64,000 bases of DNA from Lentzea nigeriaca (GTDB lineage: Bacteria; Actinomycetota; Actinomycetes; Mycobacteriales; Pseudonocardiaceae): positions 868,001 through 932,000 of the forward strand of contig NZ_JAFBCX010000002.1 in the NCBI RefSeq assembly GCF_016907955.1, given 5' to 3'. Positions 45,299-56,400 of the stretch are shown in pieces; within the stretch, counting starts at the first letter, position 1; each line of letters starts with the position of its first letter. Under the pieces are notes generated by a model. The model made no database searches. It was not told the DNA's origin and worked only from the letters and a program-made list of their open reading frames with translations. The position numbers were made by a program, and so were the translations under genes.

Positions 45299-45723
45299 CG
45301 CGGTTCTCCGGCCCGGACGATTCGCCGGGCTTCCTGTTGTGGCGGGTGACGCTCGCGTGGCAGCGGGCCATGCGGGCGGCGCTGGCCCCGCACGACCTCA
45401 CGCACGTCCAGTTCGTGCTGCTCGCGTCGTTGTGGTGGCTGGTCAACCACAGCGGCGCGCCCTCGCAGCAGCGCCTGGCCGAGCACGCGGGCACCGACCC
45501 GATGATGACCTCGCAGGTCCTGCGCAAGCTCGCTGACCGTGCGCTGATCTCGCGGGAGGTCGATCCGGCGGACTCCCGTGCGCGGCTGCTGTCGCTGACC
45601 GACGACGGCAGGGCGCTGGTGGCCAAGGCCATGAAGGACGTCGAGGACGCCGACGTCGCCTACTTCGCGGGGCTGGGCGACGAGCAGCAGGCGTTCGTCC
45701 GGGGGCTCACCCGGCTCCTGTGA
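45295..45723 (+). CDS. MarR-family transcriptional regulator
   Basis: 142 residues from a GTG overlapping the SRPBCC stop. The winged-helix region is typical: LTHVQFVLLASLWWL, SQQRLAEHAGTDPMMTSQVLRKLADRALI and the wing SREVDPADSRARLLSLTDDGRAL. It probably represses its own operon at the palindrome over the TATAAT box. Its end overlaps the convergent sugar-dehydrogenase gene by 17 bases. Confidence 0.88.
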   Translation: MTRFSGPDDSPGFLLWRVTLAWQRAMRAALAPHDLTHVQFVLLASLWWLVNHSGAPSQQRLAEHAGTDPMMTSQVLRKLADRALISREVDPADSRARLLSLTDDGRALVAKAMKDVEDADVAYFAGLGDEQQAFVRGLTRLL

Positions 45724-46813
45724 GCTTCAGCAGCTTGTCGTTCGTGCCGTTGGACGTCGTGATGTAGAGCGCCCCGTCCGGCCCGGTGCGGGCGGCGCGC
45801 AGCCGTCCGTACTTGTCGTTCAGCTGCTCGGGGATGCTGACGTTCTGCACCTTGCCCGCGTCGTCGAGCGTGAAGAGCATCAGCTTCGAGCCCTTCAGCG
45901 CCGTGATCGCGAGCTTGCCCTGCCAGAACGCGGCCTGGCAGATCGCCTCGGTGGGCGACCCGGACGACCACACGGCCGGCACCGCGTCCGGGAACCGCTG
46001 CAGGTCCGTCATCGGCACGTCCTCGTCGTAGCCACCCTGCGTGCCGCCCTTGGACGGGTCCCACCCGTAGTTGGCGCCCGCCTTGAGCAGGTTGACCTCG
46101 TCGTCGACGTCCGGTCCGTGCTCGCTGGAGAACACCTGGTCGGTGTTCGGCCGGAACACCACGCCCTGCACGTTGCGGTGGCCGTAGGTGTAGATCCGGC
46201 GCTCGTTGGCGTTGGCCGAGCTCGCGAACGGGTTGTCCTTCGCGCCCTCGCCGGTCTCGGGGTCGATCCGCAGCACCTTGCCGCCGAGGCTGGTCCTGTC
46301 CTGCGGGTTGCGGCCCTGCGCGATGTCGCCCGTCGCCACGAACATCGTCCCGTCCGGCGCGAGGGTCGGCCGGCACCCGGAGTGCCTGCCGCTCGGGTTG
46401 CTCGGCATGCCGGTGAGGAGGTCCTTGACCTTGGTGGCCTTGGTGCCGTCGAGGCGGAACGTCACGAGCCGCACGTCCTTGGCGGTGTTGTAGCAGGCGG
46501 TGAAGCGCCGGCCGTCGGGGTGCACGACCATGCCCATCAGGCCACCCTCGCCGCGCACCTGGACGTCGGAGAGGTCGACGTCGACCGGGGTGACCTTGCC
46601 GTTCTTGACGAGCTTCATCCGGGCAGGGCGTTCGGTGACGAGCATCGAGCCGTCCGGGAGGAAGCCGATGTCCCAGGCGTGCTCGAAGCCTCCGGCGATC
46701 TCGTCGATCTTCAGGCCTTGGGGCACGGGTGCCTTCGACGGCGCGTTGCCGCCTGGTTCCGGCGTGGCACAGGCCGCGACCACCAGCACCAACCCAGCAA
46801 CGAGTGCGCGCAT
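45707..46813 (-). CDS. PQQ-dependent sugar (glucose/sorbosone) dehydrogenase-like lipoprotein
   Basis: 368 residues with a lipoprotein signal peptide and lipobox VAAC. The six-bladed propeller has the family pattern: FEHAWDIGFLPDGSMLVTERPARM, GEGGLMGMVVHPD, SGCRPTLAPDGTMFVATGD, LGGKVLRIDPETGEG, TYGHRNVQGVVF, EHGPDVDDEVN and NYGWDPSKGG. The enzyme would oxidise aldose sugars using PQQ or a similar quinone on the outer face of the membrane. No PQQ biosynthesis genes are in this window, so the cofactor is not proven. Confidence 0.85.
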   Translation of the reverse strand: MRALVAGLVLVVAACATPEPGGNAPSKAPVPQGLKIDEIAGGFEHAWDIGFLPDGSMLVTERPARMKLVKNGKVTPVDVDLSDVQVRGEGGLMGMVVHPDGRRFTACYNTAKDVRLVTFRLDGTKATKVKDLLTGMPSNPSGRHSGCRPTLAPDGTMFVATGDIAQGRNPQDRTSLGGKVLRIDPETGEGAKDNPFASSANANERRIYTYGHRNVQGVVFRPNTDQVFSSEHGPDVDDEVNLLKAGANYGWDPSKGGTQGGYDEDVPMTDLQRFPDAVPAVWSSGSPTEAICQAAFWQGKLAITALKGSKLMLFTLDDAGKVQNVSIPEQLNDKYGRLRAARTGPDGALYITTSNGTNDKLLKLTGAG

Positions 46814-46820
46814 GTCCTAA

Positions 46821-47348
46821 CTATGCTTTTTGTGCCGTGGTGGTTCCGTAAGGCCGCTCAACCGGCAGCAACGCGCGCGCCTTGTCGTCATCACCAGCGC
46901 GCACCGCCGCGTGCACCTCGCGCGCAAGGTCCGTCACGTCGGTGATGCTCACGGTCCACTCGTGCACGTACTTCTGAACGGCCTCACGCGTGAGGCCGAT
47001 CTGGATCGACCGGTGCGGCAACGCCTCGTGCCGAAGCCCGCGCTCCGGATCCCACTGCACGCGCACGGCGGGCTTGCCGGAGATGTTGCTCTCGACGGCG
47101 TTCGCGACCGCCCAGTCGAAGCCCTCTCGGGTGATCCGCACGGCCAGGACGCGTTCCTGGCCTTCCTTCCGGGCGTATCCGCAGCGGTACATCATCCAGA
47201 GGAACGACGGCTTGATCCACGTCATCCGCTCCATCTTGAACGGCGGCACGAACCGCTGAGCCGCCACGGCCGGTGACGCGATCTGCGGCGAATACGCCTG
47301 GTAGACCACGATGGACTGATCGTCGTAGTCAGCCCTGATCTCTCTCAT
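46821..47348 (-). CDS. DUF4291 family protein
   Basis: 175 residues. The family signature is complete: IVVYQAYSPQIASPAVAAQRF, RMTWIKPSFLWMMYRCGYARKEGQERVLAV and REGFDWAVANAVES. The Trp- and Lys-rich core suggests a nucleotide or nucleic-acid-binding fold, but no biochemical role is established to my knowledge. It starts 71 bases from the divergent RidA gene and ends 8 bases before the start of the sugar dehydrogenase gene on the same strand, so both may share a transcript. Confidence 0.85.
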   Translation of the reverse strand: MREIRADYDDQSIVVYQAYSPQIASPAVAAQRFVPPFKMERMTWIKPSFLWMMYRCGYARKEGQERVLAVRITREGFDWAVANAVESNISGKPAVRVQWDPERGLRHEALPHRSIQIGLTREAVQKYVHEWTVSITDVTDLAREVHAAVRAGDDDKARALLPVERPYGTTTAQKA

Positions 47349-47419
47349 TTCCGCACCGCACAGGGTGACTGGCCGATATTCGCTGGAGCCACCCGTTTTC
47401 GCCGTGGCACGGTCAGCGC

Positions 47420-47833
47420 GTGGAGATCACCCGCGTCAACCCGGCCGAGCTGCACGCACCGCCCGGCTACCACCACGTCACGATCGTGGAGACGGGCCGC
47501 ACCGCCTACCTGGCTGGGCAGTGCCCGATCGGCCCCGGCGGTGAGCTCGTCGGCGAGGGCGATCTCGCCGCGCAGGTCGGCCAGGTCGTGTCGAACGCCC
47601 TCACCGCCCTGGCCGCGGCCGGTGCGGAACCCCGGCACGTGGTGCGGACCGTCGTGTACGTGGTGAGCTCCGACCGCGAGGCGTTGGCCGAGGTCTGGCG
47701 GCTGCTCACCGGTTCGGCGCTGGGGCCCGCGTTCACCACCGCGAGCACGCTGCTCGGGGTGGCGCAGCTCGGATTCCCAGGTCAGCTGGTCGAGGTCGAC
47801 CTCACGGCCGGGCTGCCGGAAGCCACCCGATAA
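47420..47833 (+). CDS. RidA-family protein (imine/enamine deaminase-like)
   Basis: 137 residues from a GTG. The YjgF/RidA pattern is visible: VTIVETGRTAYLAGQCPIGPGGELVGEGDLAAQVGQVVSNALTAL, HVVRTVVYVV and GVAQLGFPGQLVEVDL. The catalytic Arg of true RidA (in the R-x-C-V-E motif) is not at its usual place: the strand reads FPGQLVEVD, so this may belong to a RidA subfamily without deaminase activity. Confidence 0.8.
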   Translation: MEITRVNPAELHAPPGYHHVTIVETGRTAYLAGQCPIGPGGELVGEGDLAAQVGQVVSNALTALAAAGAEPRHVVRTVVYVVSSDREALAEVWRLLTGSALGPAFTTASTLLGVAQLGFPGQLVEVDLTAGLPEATR

Positions 47834-47922
47834 CGGTTCGCCGCACGAGCTAAGGTGGGGATGAGACCCCTCGTCCCAGGCAGGGGTCTGTCTGGCGTTC
47901 CGTACTCGACGGGGTTTCTCAC

Positions 47923-50900
47923 ATGCCGCTGCTCGGCCTGCTCGATGGTGTCCTGCCCGACAAAGCCCTCCGCACGTTGATCGACTCCGCCGGTGTGCCC
48001 GAGCTGGAGCTGGACGGCCCGCTGGCCGCCCGCCCGCTCGTGGCCGCGGCGCTGTCCACCGCCAGGCCCGTCCTCGCCGTGACCGCCACCGGTCGCGAGG
48101 CGGAAGAACTGACCAACGTCCTCAAGGACCTGATCGGCGCCGACAAGGTCGCGTTCTTCCCCAGCTGGGAGACGCTGCCGCACGAACGGCTCTCGCCGCG
48201 CGCCGACACCGTGGGCGCGCGCCTGCAGGTGCTGCGCAGGCTCAAGCACCCCGAAGGCAACCCGATCAGGGTTCTCGTCACGACGGTCCGCAGCCTCATC
48301 CAGCCGATGGCGCCGGACCTCGGCGAGCTCAAGCCCGTTCACCTCAAGGTGGGCGAGGAGCAGGACTTCGCCGAGCTGATCACGCGGCTCGCGGAGAACG
48401 CCTACACGCGCGTCGACATGGTCGAGAAGCGCGGCGAGTACGCGACCCGCGGCGGCATCCTCGACATCTTCCCGCCCACCGCGGAGCACCCGTTCCGCGT
48501 CGAGTTCTGGGGCGACGAGGTCAGCGAGATCCGGCCGTTCTCGGTGCAGGACCAGCGGTCGCTGCCGGACGAGGTCATCGAGTTCGTCGCGCCGCCGTGC
48601 CGCGAGCTGCTGCTGACCGACGACGTGAAGCAGCGCGCTGCCGACCTCGCGGAGGAGCACCAGTCGGACGCTCATCTCGCCGAGATGCTGGAGAAGATCT
48701 CGGGCGGCATCGCGGTGGAGGGCATGGAGGCGCTCATCCCCGCGCTCTGCCCCGGTGAGCTCCAGCTGCTCACCGAAGTGGTCGAGCCGGGCACCCACGT
48801 GCTGCTCAACGACCCGGAGAAGATCCGGGCGAGGGCCGCCGACCTGGTGCGCACCGGCCAGGAGTTCCTCGAAGCCTCCTGGATGGCCGCGGCCGCCGGT
48901 GGCAAGGCGCCGATCGACCTCGGTCGCAGCGCCTACCAGAGCATCAGCGAGATCGCGGAGCGGGCGCGCGCCAACGACCGCCCGTGGTGGACGCTCACCC
49001 AGCTCACCACCGACGCGCCGGACGTCGTGCACCTCGACGTGAAGCCGGTCGAGGCCTACCAGGGCGACGTCGAGCGCGCGTTCGCCGACCTCAAGGCGCA
49101 CACCGCGACCGGTGGCGCGGCCGTGCTGGTCGTCCCCGGTGCCGGTACCGCGCAGCGCGCCGTCGAGCGGCTCAAGGAAGCCGACGTCTCCGCGGTCTGC
49201 GTCGAAAGCCTCGACGAGGCACCGAAAGCCGGCACCGTCACCGTCGTCCGCGGTGCGCTCGAGGACGGCTTCGTGCTGCCGGACCTCGCGCTGGTCGTGC
49301 TCACCGAGACCGACCTGACCGGCGGTCGCGGTGGAACGTCCACAAAGGACATGCGCAGGATGCCGTCGCGGCGGCGCAACGCGGTGGACCCGTTGGCGCT
49401 CAAGGCGGGCGACTTCGTGGTGCACGAGCAGCACGGCATCGGCAAGTACGTCGAGATGGTGCAGCGCACGACCAAGGACACTGCGGGTGCGTCTGCCACC
49501 CGCGAGTACCTCGTGCTCGAGTACGCGAGCAGCAAACGCGGTCATCCCGGCGACCGGCTGTTCGTCCCGACCGACCAGCTCGACGAGGTCAGCAGGTACG
49601 TCGGCGGTGAGCTGCCGTCGCTCAACAAGCTCGGCGGCAGCGACTGGAAGAACACGAAGTCCAAGGCGCGCAAGGCGGTCAAGCAGATCGCGGCCGAGCT
49701 CGTGCAGCTCTACGCTGCCCGGCAGTCAGCTCCCGGCCACGCGTTCGCGAGTGACACGCCGTGGCAGCGCGAGCTGGAGGACGCGTTCGCGTTCACCGAG
49801 ACGCAGGACCAGATGGCCGCGATCGACGAGGTCAAGGCCGACATGGAACGCGGTGTGCCGATGGACCGCGTCATCTGCGGTGACGTCGGCTACGGCAAGA
49901 CGGAGATCGCGGTCCGCGCGGCGTTCAAGGCCGTGCAGGACGGCAAGCAGGTCGCCGTGCTGGTGCCGACGACGCTGCTGGCCCAGCAGCACCTCAACAC
50001 GTTCTCCGAGCGCATGCGCCAGTTCCCGGTGAACATCAAGGGGCTGAGCCGCTTCACCGACGCGCAGGAGTCCGAGCAGACCATCGCGGGCCTCGCGCAC
50101 GGTGAGGTCGACATCGTCATCGGCACGCACCGGCTCCTGCAGAAGACCGTGCGTTACAAGGACCTGGGCCTCGTGATCGTCGACGAGGAGCAGCGGTTCG
50201 GTGTGGAGCACAAGGAGCACATCAAGGCGCTGCGCACGCACGTCGACGTGCTGACGATGTCCGCGACGCCGATCCCGCGCACGCTGGAGATGTCGCTCGC
50301 CGGCATCCGCGAGATGTCGACGATCCTGACCCCGCCGGAGGAACGGCACCCGATCCTCACCTACGTCGGCGCGTACGACGACAAGCAGGTCGCCGCCGCG
50401 ATCCGCCGCGAGCTGTTGCGCGACGGCCAGGTCTTCTTCGTGCACAACAGGGTCTCGTCGATCGAGAAGGCCGCACGCCGGATCCGCGAGCTCGTGCCGG
50501 AAGCACGGGTCGTCACCGCGCACGGCCAGATGAACGAAGATCGCCTGGAGAAGATCATCCAGGGTTTCTGGGAGCGCGAGTTCGACGTCCTCGTCTGCAC
50601 AACGATCGTCGAGACGGGCCTCGACATCTCCAACGCCAACACGTTGATCGTCGAGCGCGGCGACCTGCTCGGCCTCGCCCAGCTGCACCAGCTGCGCGGA
50701 CGGGTCGGCCGTGGCCGTGAGCGCGGGTACGCGTACTTCCTGTACCCGGCCGAGACGCCGCTGACCGAGACCGCGCACGACCGGCTCGCCACGATCGCGC
50801 AGAACACCGAGCTGGGCGCCGGCATGGCCGTCGCGATGAAGGACCTGGAGATCCGCGGCGCGGGCAACATCCTCGGCGCCGAGCAGTCCGGTCACATCGC

Positions 50901-51489
50901 GGGCGTCGGCTTCGACCTGTACGTGCGGCTCGTCGGCGAGGCCGTCGAGGCGTTCCGCAAGCACGCGGGCGCGGACGGCGTCGAGGAGGAAGAGCTCGCC
51001 GAGGTCAGGGTCGACCTGCCCGTCGACGCGCACATCCCGCACGAGTACGTGCCCGGCGAACGGCTCCGGCTGGAGGCCTACCGCAAGATCGCGGCGGCCT
51101 CCGACGAAGCCGCGCTGCAGGCCGTGTGGGACGAGCTCAAGGACCGCTACGGCACGCCTCCGGAGCCGGTCGAACGCCTGCTGGGGGTGGCGAGGCTGCG
51201 GCACATCTGCCGCCGCCACGGCGTCACCGAGGTGATCGCGATGGGGCAGAACCTGCGGTTCGCGAAGGTCGAACTGCGCGACTCACAGCTGGTCAGGATG
51301 CGCCGGCTGTTCCCGAAGGCCGTCTACAAGCAGGCCATGGGCACCGTGACGGTGCCTAGGCCGACGGAGGGGGCGGCGGGCGGCCGGATGGGCGCACCGC
51401 AGCTGCGCGACCAGGAGTTGCTCGACTGGTGCGGTGCGTTCCTCGACTCACTCGCGGGGACTCCCGTGACCCCGGTCACGACGGCGTGA
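47923..51489 (+). CDS. mfd: Transcription-repair coupling factor
   Basis: 1188 residues. N-terminal UvrB-like region ([36 protein letters not shown]), the RNA-polymerase-interacting domain ([20 protein letters not shown]), and an SF2 translocase with [42 protein letters not shown], and VVTAHGQM...[22 protein letters not shown]; a TRCF C-terminal domain follows. It removes stalled RNA polymerase and recruits UvrA. The mfd-...-mazG order matches mycobacteria. Confidence 0.97.
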   Translation: MPLLGLLDGVLPDKALRTLIDSAGVPELELDGPLAARPLVAAALSTARPVLAVTATGREAEELTNVLKDLIGADKVAFFPSWETLPHERLSPRADTVGARLQVLRRLKHPEGNPIRVLVTTVRSLIQPMAPDLGELKPVHLKVGEEQDFAELITRLAENAYTRVDMVEKRGEYATRGGILDIFPPTAEHPFRVEFWGDEVSEIRPFSVQDQRSLPDEVIEFVAPPCRELLLTDDVKQRAADLAEEHQSDAHLAEMLEKISGGIAVEGMEALIPALCPGELQLLTEVVEPGTHVLLNDPEKIRARAADLVRTGQEFLEASWMAAAAGGKAPIDLGRSAYQSISEIAERARANDRPWWTLTQLTTDAPDVVHLDVKPVEAYQGDVERAFADLKAHTATGGAAVLVVPGAGTAQRAVERLKEADVSAVCVESLDEAPKAGTVTVVRGALEDGFVLPDLALVVLTETDLTGGRGGTSTKDMRRMPSRRRNAVDPLALKAGDFVVHEQHGIGKYVEMVQRTTKDTAGASATREYLVLEYASSKRGHPGDRLFVPTDQLDEVSRYVGGELPSLNKLGGSDWKNTKSKARKAVKQIAAELVQLYAARQSAPGHAFASDTPWQRELEDAFAFTETQDQMAAIDEVKADMERGVPMDRVICGDVGYGKTEIAVRAAFKAVQDGKQVAVLVPTTLLAQQHLNTFSERMRQFPVNIKGLSRFTDAQESEQTIAGLAHGEVDIVIGTHRLLQKTVRYKDLGLVIVDEEQRFGVEHKEHIKALRTHVDVLTMSATPIPRTLEMSLAGIREMSTILTPPEERHPILTYVGAYDDKQVAAAIRRELLRDGQVFFVHNRVSSIEKAARRIRELVPEARVVTAHGQMNEDRLEKIIQGFWEREFDVLVCTTIVETGLDISNANTLIVERGDLLGLAQLHQLRGRVGRGRERGYAYFLYPAETPLTETAHDRLATIAQNTELGAGMAVAMKDLEIRGAGNILGAEQSGHIAGVGFDLYVRLVGEAVEAFRKHAGADGVEEEELAEVRVDLPVDAHIPHEYVPGERLRLEAYRKIAAASDEAALQAVWDELKDRYGTPPEPVERLLGVARLRHICRRHGVTEVIAMGQNLRFAKVELRDSQLVRMRRLFPKAVYKQAMGTVTVPRPTEGAAGGRMGAPQLRDQELLDWCGAFLDSLAGTPVTPVTTA

Positions 51490-51503
51490 GAAGGTAGGTC
51501 CTC

Positions 51504-52445
51504 GTGAGCACTGTTCTGAAGCGTTTCTCGCTGGTCGGTGTTGCCGTGGCGCTGCTGGCCGCCACCGGGTGTGGCACCGGCCCGAACCAGCCCGGCGTCG
51601 CGGTGATCGTCGGCAGCGAGTCGATCTCGCTGGACACCGTGCAGCAGCGCGTCAACGCGATGCTCAAGGAGAAGCCGAACGCGCGGCAGCAGCTCGAACA
51701 GGGCAAGCTCGACCTCACCTCGCGGGACATCGTCACCGAGGAGCTCACCCGCAAACTGGTGCGCATCGCCGCGGAACGCGAGGGCGTGTCGGTCGGCGAG
51801 GACGCGATCGAGAAGGTGATCGACCGGGCGGGCGGCGTCGACACGCTCGTGCGGGAGCCGCAGGTCTACCACACGCGGGAGACCGTGCGTGACTGGGTGC
51901 ACGACGTGCTGCTGCGGGTCGAGCTCGGCAAGCGGTTCGTGAACAAGCTCAACATCGAGATCGACTTCTTCTACGCGAAGGACCGCAAGGAGGCGGAGGC
52001 GGCGGCGAAGGAGATCGCAGCTGACCCCGCCAAGATGAAGGAGCACCTGCAGGCCGCGCCACCGGACAGCTCCGGGCAGCCGACCGCGTCGTCCGACGTC
52101 AAGCTCCGTGCCTCCGAGCAGGCGGCGGAACTGCTGACCACACCGGTGTTCGGCGCGCAGGAGGGCTCCGTGGTCGCGTTCGGCCTGCAGGGCGCGAACT
52201 CGAACTGGGTCGTCGCGCAGGTGAAGAAGCGCGGCATGGTCGCCTCCGCGCCGGACACCGACGGCACCTCGAAGGTGACCGCCGACTTCGGCCTGCGCAT
52301 GGCCCTGTTCCTCACCTCGGACGTGCCCGTGACGGTCAGCCCGCGCTACGGCTTGTGGGACCCGGTCGCGATGAGGGTCATCCCGACCTCCGAGCGCGGC
52401 ACGAACGGTTTCATCCTGGCCCCGAAGCCGCAGAACAAGTCTTGA
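51504..52445 (+). CDS. SurA N-terminal-like lipoprotein
   Basis: 313 residues from a GTG 14 bases after the mfd stop. The signal peptide ends in the lipobox ATGC. The mature protein starts VAVIVGSESISLDTVQQRVNAML and continues with helices (ELTRKLVRIAAEREGVSVGEDAIEKVIDRAGGV), the SurA-type chaperone N-terminal fold. No parvulin PPIase domain is apparent; the C-terminal third is unassigned. It probably assists folding of exported proteins. Its stop overlaps the mazG start by TTGA. Confidence 0.78.
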   Translation: MSTVLKRFSLVGVAVALLAATGCGTGPNQPGVAVIVGSESISLDTVQQRVNAMLKEKPNARQQLEQGKLDLTSRDIVTEELTRKLVRIAAEREGVSVGEDAIEKVIDRAGGVDTLVREPQVYHTRETVRDWVHDVLLRVELGKRFVNKLNIEIDFFYAKDRKEAEAAAKEIAADPAKMKEHLQAAPPDSSGQPTASSDVKLRASEQAAELLTTPVFGAQEGSVVAFGLQGANSNWVVAQVKKRGMVASAPDTDGTSKVTADFGLRMALFLTSDVPVTVSPRYGLWDPVAMRVIPTSERGTNGFILAPKPQNKS

Positions 52446-53371
52446 TCACCGTCATCGTCCTCAGCGAGCGGCTCGACGCCGTGCTGCCGGCTGCCGCCCT
52501 GCCCGCGTTGCGGTCCGCCAAGGCCGTCTACGCGGGCGAGGGCGTGCCGTTGGAGTTCTGGTCGTCCCTCGGTGTCGACGGGCCCGCGCCCGCCGAGGTC
52601 CCCGACGGCGCAGTGGTGATCACGACCGAGCCGGCAGAACTGTCTCTGCGCCCGGACGCCCACGTGATCACGACGCCGGAGCCGATGGGAGCCGCGCTGC
52701 TCGACGCGGCCGCCGTCATGCACCGGCTGCGTTCTCCCGGCGGCTGTCCGTGGGACGCCGAGCAGGACCACCTGTCGTTGCGCCAGTACCTGCTCGAGGA
52801 GACCTTCGAGCTGCTGGAGGCCATCGAGGACGGCGACCGCGCGGCGATGCGCGAGGAGCTCGGCGATGTGCTGCTCCAGGTGCTGTTCCATTCGCGGGTC
52901 GCGGCCGAGGACCCAGGTGACCCGTTCGACATCGACGCGGTCGCGTCCGACCTGGTGGCGAAGCTCGTCGGCCGGCACCCGCACGTCTTCGAGGGCCACG
53001 ATCCGGCCGTGCACGACGCGACCTCGCAGGAGCACCGGTGGGAGGAGCTGAAGCAGGTCGAGAAGCGGCGTGAGTCCAGTGTGGACGGTGTCGCGCTCGG
53101 TCAGCCCGCGGTCGCGCTGGCCGCGAAACTGGTGCAGCGCACCAAACGCGCGGGCTTCCCCGTCGACCTGCTGCCGGAGGGCGACGACACGGGCACGGCG
53201 TTGTTCGCCGTGACCGCGCTGGCGAAGCTCGCGGGTGAGGATCCGGAGACGGAGCTTCGCCAGGTGTGCCGCCGTTTCGCCGCGAACGTCCGCGAGGCGG
53301 AGGCCAAGGCACGGGCCGAAGGTCTGGATTCGCTCACGGCAGAGGACTGGCGGCGATTTTGGCCAGCCTGA
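52442..53371 (+). CDS. mazG: Nucleoside triphosphate pyrophosphohydrolase MazG
   Basis: The TTG at 52442 overlaps the preceding stop and gives 309 residues, starting ITVIVLSERL like mycobacterial MazG; the open frame goes further up but without a better start. The MazG motif is clear: LRSPGGCPWDAEQDHLSLRQYLLEETFELLEAIEDGD followed by REELGDVLLQVLFHSRVA with the EExxE/ExxD metal ligands. It hydrolyses NTPs, including oxidised nucleotides. In the mfd operon. Confidence 0.92.
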   Translation: MITVIVLSERLDAVLPAAALPALRSAKAVYAGEGVPLEFWSSLGVDGPAPAEVPDGAVVITTEPAELSLRPDAHVITTPEPMGAALLDAAAVMHRLRSPGGCPWDAEQDHLSLRQYLLEETFELLEAIEDGDRAAMREELGDVLLQVLFHSRVAAEDPGDPFDIDAVASDLVAKLVGRHPHVFEGHDPAVHDATSQEHRWEELKQVEKRRESSVDGVALGQPAVALAAKLVQRTKRAGFPVDLLPEGDDTGTALFAVTALAKLAGEDPETELRQVCRRFAANVREAEAKARAEGLDSLTAEDWRRFWPA

Positions 53372-53400
53372 AACGGTGAACGTGGGCTAACGTCGATCTC

Positions 53401-56400
53401 GTGACTTACCTGCGGTACCCGCACCTGCGCGGTGACTTGGTGACGTTCGTGGCCGAGGACGACGTGTGGCTCGCGCCCGTCGACGGAGGAAGGGCCTGGC
53501 GGGCGTCCGCCGATCAGGTGCCCGCCCGTACACCCCGGTTTTCCCCCGACGGCACACAGTTGGCCTGGGCCAGCTGGATCGACGGCGCACCGGAGGTCCG
53601 GGTGGCGCCTGTGGACGGTGGACCCGCACGCCGGTTGACGCACTGGGGCGTGGCCCGTACGGCCGTGTCCGGCTGGCTGCCGGACGGGCGGGTGCTCGCC
53701 GTGTCGACCACCGGCCAGATGTCGCGCCACCGCAAGCAGGCGCTCGCGGTTCCGCTGGACGGCGGACCGCCGGAGCTGCTGCCGTACGGGTGGGTCAACG
53801 ACGTCTCGTTCGGCCCGGACGGCCAGGTCGTCACGTCGTCCAGCTACATGCAGGAACCGGCGTGGTGGAAGCGGTACCGCGGTGGCACCGCCGGCAAGCT
53901 GTGGGTGGACCTCGAGGGCACCGGTGAGTTCTCCCGGATCCTCGGCGACCTGAAGTCGTCGCTGACGAACCCGATGTGGGTCGACGGGCGGATCGCGTTC
54001 CTGTCCGACCACGACGGTGTCGGCAGCGTGTACTCCGTGCTGCCGGACGGCACCGACCTGCGCCGCCACTCGGCCGGGGAGTTCTACGCGCGCAACGCTT
54101 CCACCGACGGCTCGCGGGTGATCTTCCACCAGGCAGGCGAGCTGTGGCTGCTCGAAGGCCTGTCGGACCTGCGCAAGCTCGACATCAAGCTGGGCGGCCC
54201 GCGCACCGGCCTGCAACGGCACCACGTCAAGGCTTCCGGCAACGTCGAGTCGTTCAGCGTCGACCACACCGGCCGCGCCTCGGCCGTCGAGGTGCGCGGT
54301 TCCGTGCACTGGGTGACGCATCGCGACGGTCCAGTGCGCGCGCTGTCCGACCGCTCGGACGTTCGCGCGCGACTGCCGAAGGTGCTCGGCGAGACCAACC
54401 ACGTGGTGTGGGTGACCGACGTCGAGGGCGAGGAAGCCCTCGAGATCGCGCCCGTCGGCGGCGTCGAGCCGGGCAACACGGCTCGCCGGATCGCCTCCGG
54501 GCAGCTCGGCCGCGTCATGTCGCTGGCCGCCGCGCCGGACGGCTCGCGCGTTGCCGTGGCGACGCACGACGGCCGGTTGTTGTTGGTGGACATCGCTTCC
54601 GGTGAGGTGCGCGAGGTCGTCTCCGGTGCCAACGCGCACGTCACGCACCTCGCGTTCTCGCCGGACTCGTCGTGGCTCGCGTGGTCGCATCCAGGGCCGA
54701 CCCCGTTGCGGCACATCAGGATGGCGAACGCCTCGGATCTGTCCGTTGTGGACGTGACGCCGCTGCGGTTCTCCGACTTCGCGCCGTCGTTCACCGAGGA
54801 CGGCAAGTACCTGGCGTTCCTGTCGGTCCGCACGTTCGACCCGGTGTACGACGCGCACGTGTTCGACCTGTCGTTCCCCACGGGCTGCCGGCCGCACCTC
54901 GTGCCGTTGGCCGCCACCACGCCGTCGCCGTTCCACCCGATGCATGGCGGGCGTCCGGTCGGCGACGAGGACAAGGACTCCGACGACGAGGACGAGAAGC
55001 CGTCGACCACGAAGGTCGACCTCGAAGGCCTCGCCGACCGCGTGGTGCCGGTGCCCGTCGCGGCCGCCGACTACGTCTCGCTGAAGGCCGCCCGCGGCGG
55101 GTTGCTGTGGCTGCGTCGGCCGTTGCTCGGGGTGCTCGGCGACAACCTGGCCTCGCCGGAAGCGCGGCCGCCGCGCACGGTGCTGGAGCGGTTCGACTTC
55201 ACGAAGCAGAAGGCGGAGTGCCTGGCGGACAGCGCGGAAGCGTTTGCGGTGTCCGGCGACGGCAAGCGGATGGTCATCGAGGACCGCGGCGACCTGCGGG
55301 TCGTGCCGTCCGACAGCAAGGTCGACGAGGACTCGCCCGACTACGTCGACATCGACCTGGCGCGCGTGCGGGTCGTGATCGACCCGGCCGCCGAGTGGGC
55401 GCAGATGTACGCCGAGAACGGCAGGCTCATGCGCGACCACTTCTGGCGCACCGACATGGGCGGCGTCGACTGGCAGGGCGAGCTCGACCGCTACCGGCCG
55501 CTGGTGGCCCAGGTGGGCAGCCACGACGACCTGGTCGACCTGCTGTGGGAGGTGCAGGGAGAGCTCGGCACCTCGCACGCCTACGTCTGGGGCGAGTCGC
55601 CGCGCGTGCCCGCGTCCCGCCGCCAGGGCCTGCTCGGGGCCGACCTCGCTCTGGTCGACGGTTCCTGGACCGTCGCGCGCGTGATCCCCGGCGAGACGTC
55701 CGACCCGCACGCCCGTTCACCGCTGGCCGCGCCTGGCGTGGCCGTGCGCGCGGGTGACGCCATCGTGGCCGTGGACGGCCGTCCGGTCGGTATCGCCGGG
55801 CCCGGCGCGTTGTTGGTGGGGACCGCCGGTAAGCCCGTGGAGCTGACCGTGCGCCCTGCTGGTGGTGGCGAGCTGCGTCGGGTCGTGGTCGTGCCGTTGG
55901 CCGATGAGGAGCCACTGCGCTATCACGACTGGGTGGCGAACCGCCGTGCGTTCACACACGCGCTGTCCGGCGGCCGCGTGGGCTACCTGCACGTGCCGGA
56001 CATGATGGGCGCCGGCTGGGCTCAGCTGCACCGCGACCTGCGCGTGGAGCTTGCGCGCGAGGCCCTCGTGCTGGACGTCCGCGAGAACGGCGGTGGCCAC
56101 ACCTCGCAGCTGGTGATCGAGAAGCTGGGCCGCAAGGTCATCGGCTGGTCGGTCGCGCGCGGCTACACGGCGTCCGAGCCATACCCGCAGGACGCGCCGC
56201 GCGGCCCGGTCGTGGCGGTGGCCGACGAGTACGCGGGTTCCGACGGCGACATCGTCAACGTGGCCATCAAGGAGCTCGGCATCGGACCGGTCGTCGGCGT
56301 CCGGACGTGGGGCGGCGTCATCGGCATCGACATGCTCTACACGCTCGTCGACGGCACCATGGTCACCCAACCGAGGTATGCATCGTGGTTCAAGGGTCAC

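Noticed and set aside
44894..45723. Toxin-antitoxin pair (two small overlapping genes)
   Set aside because: The genes are plainly an SRPBCC protein and a MarR regulator; neither resembles a toxin.
53101..55710. Long minus-strand open frame opposite mazG and the tricorn gene
   Set aside because: Composition is typical of an antisense shadow (R, H, G, V rich); the plus-strand genes have clear catalytic motifs.
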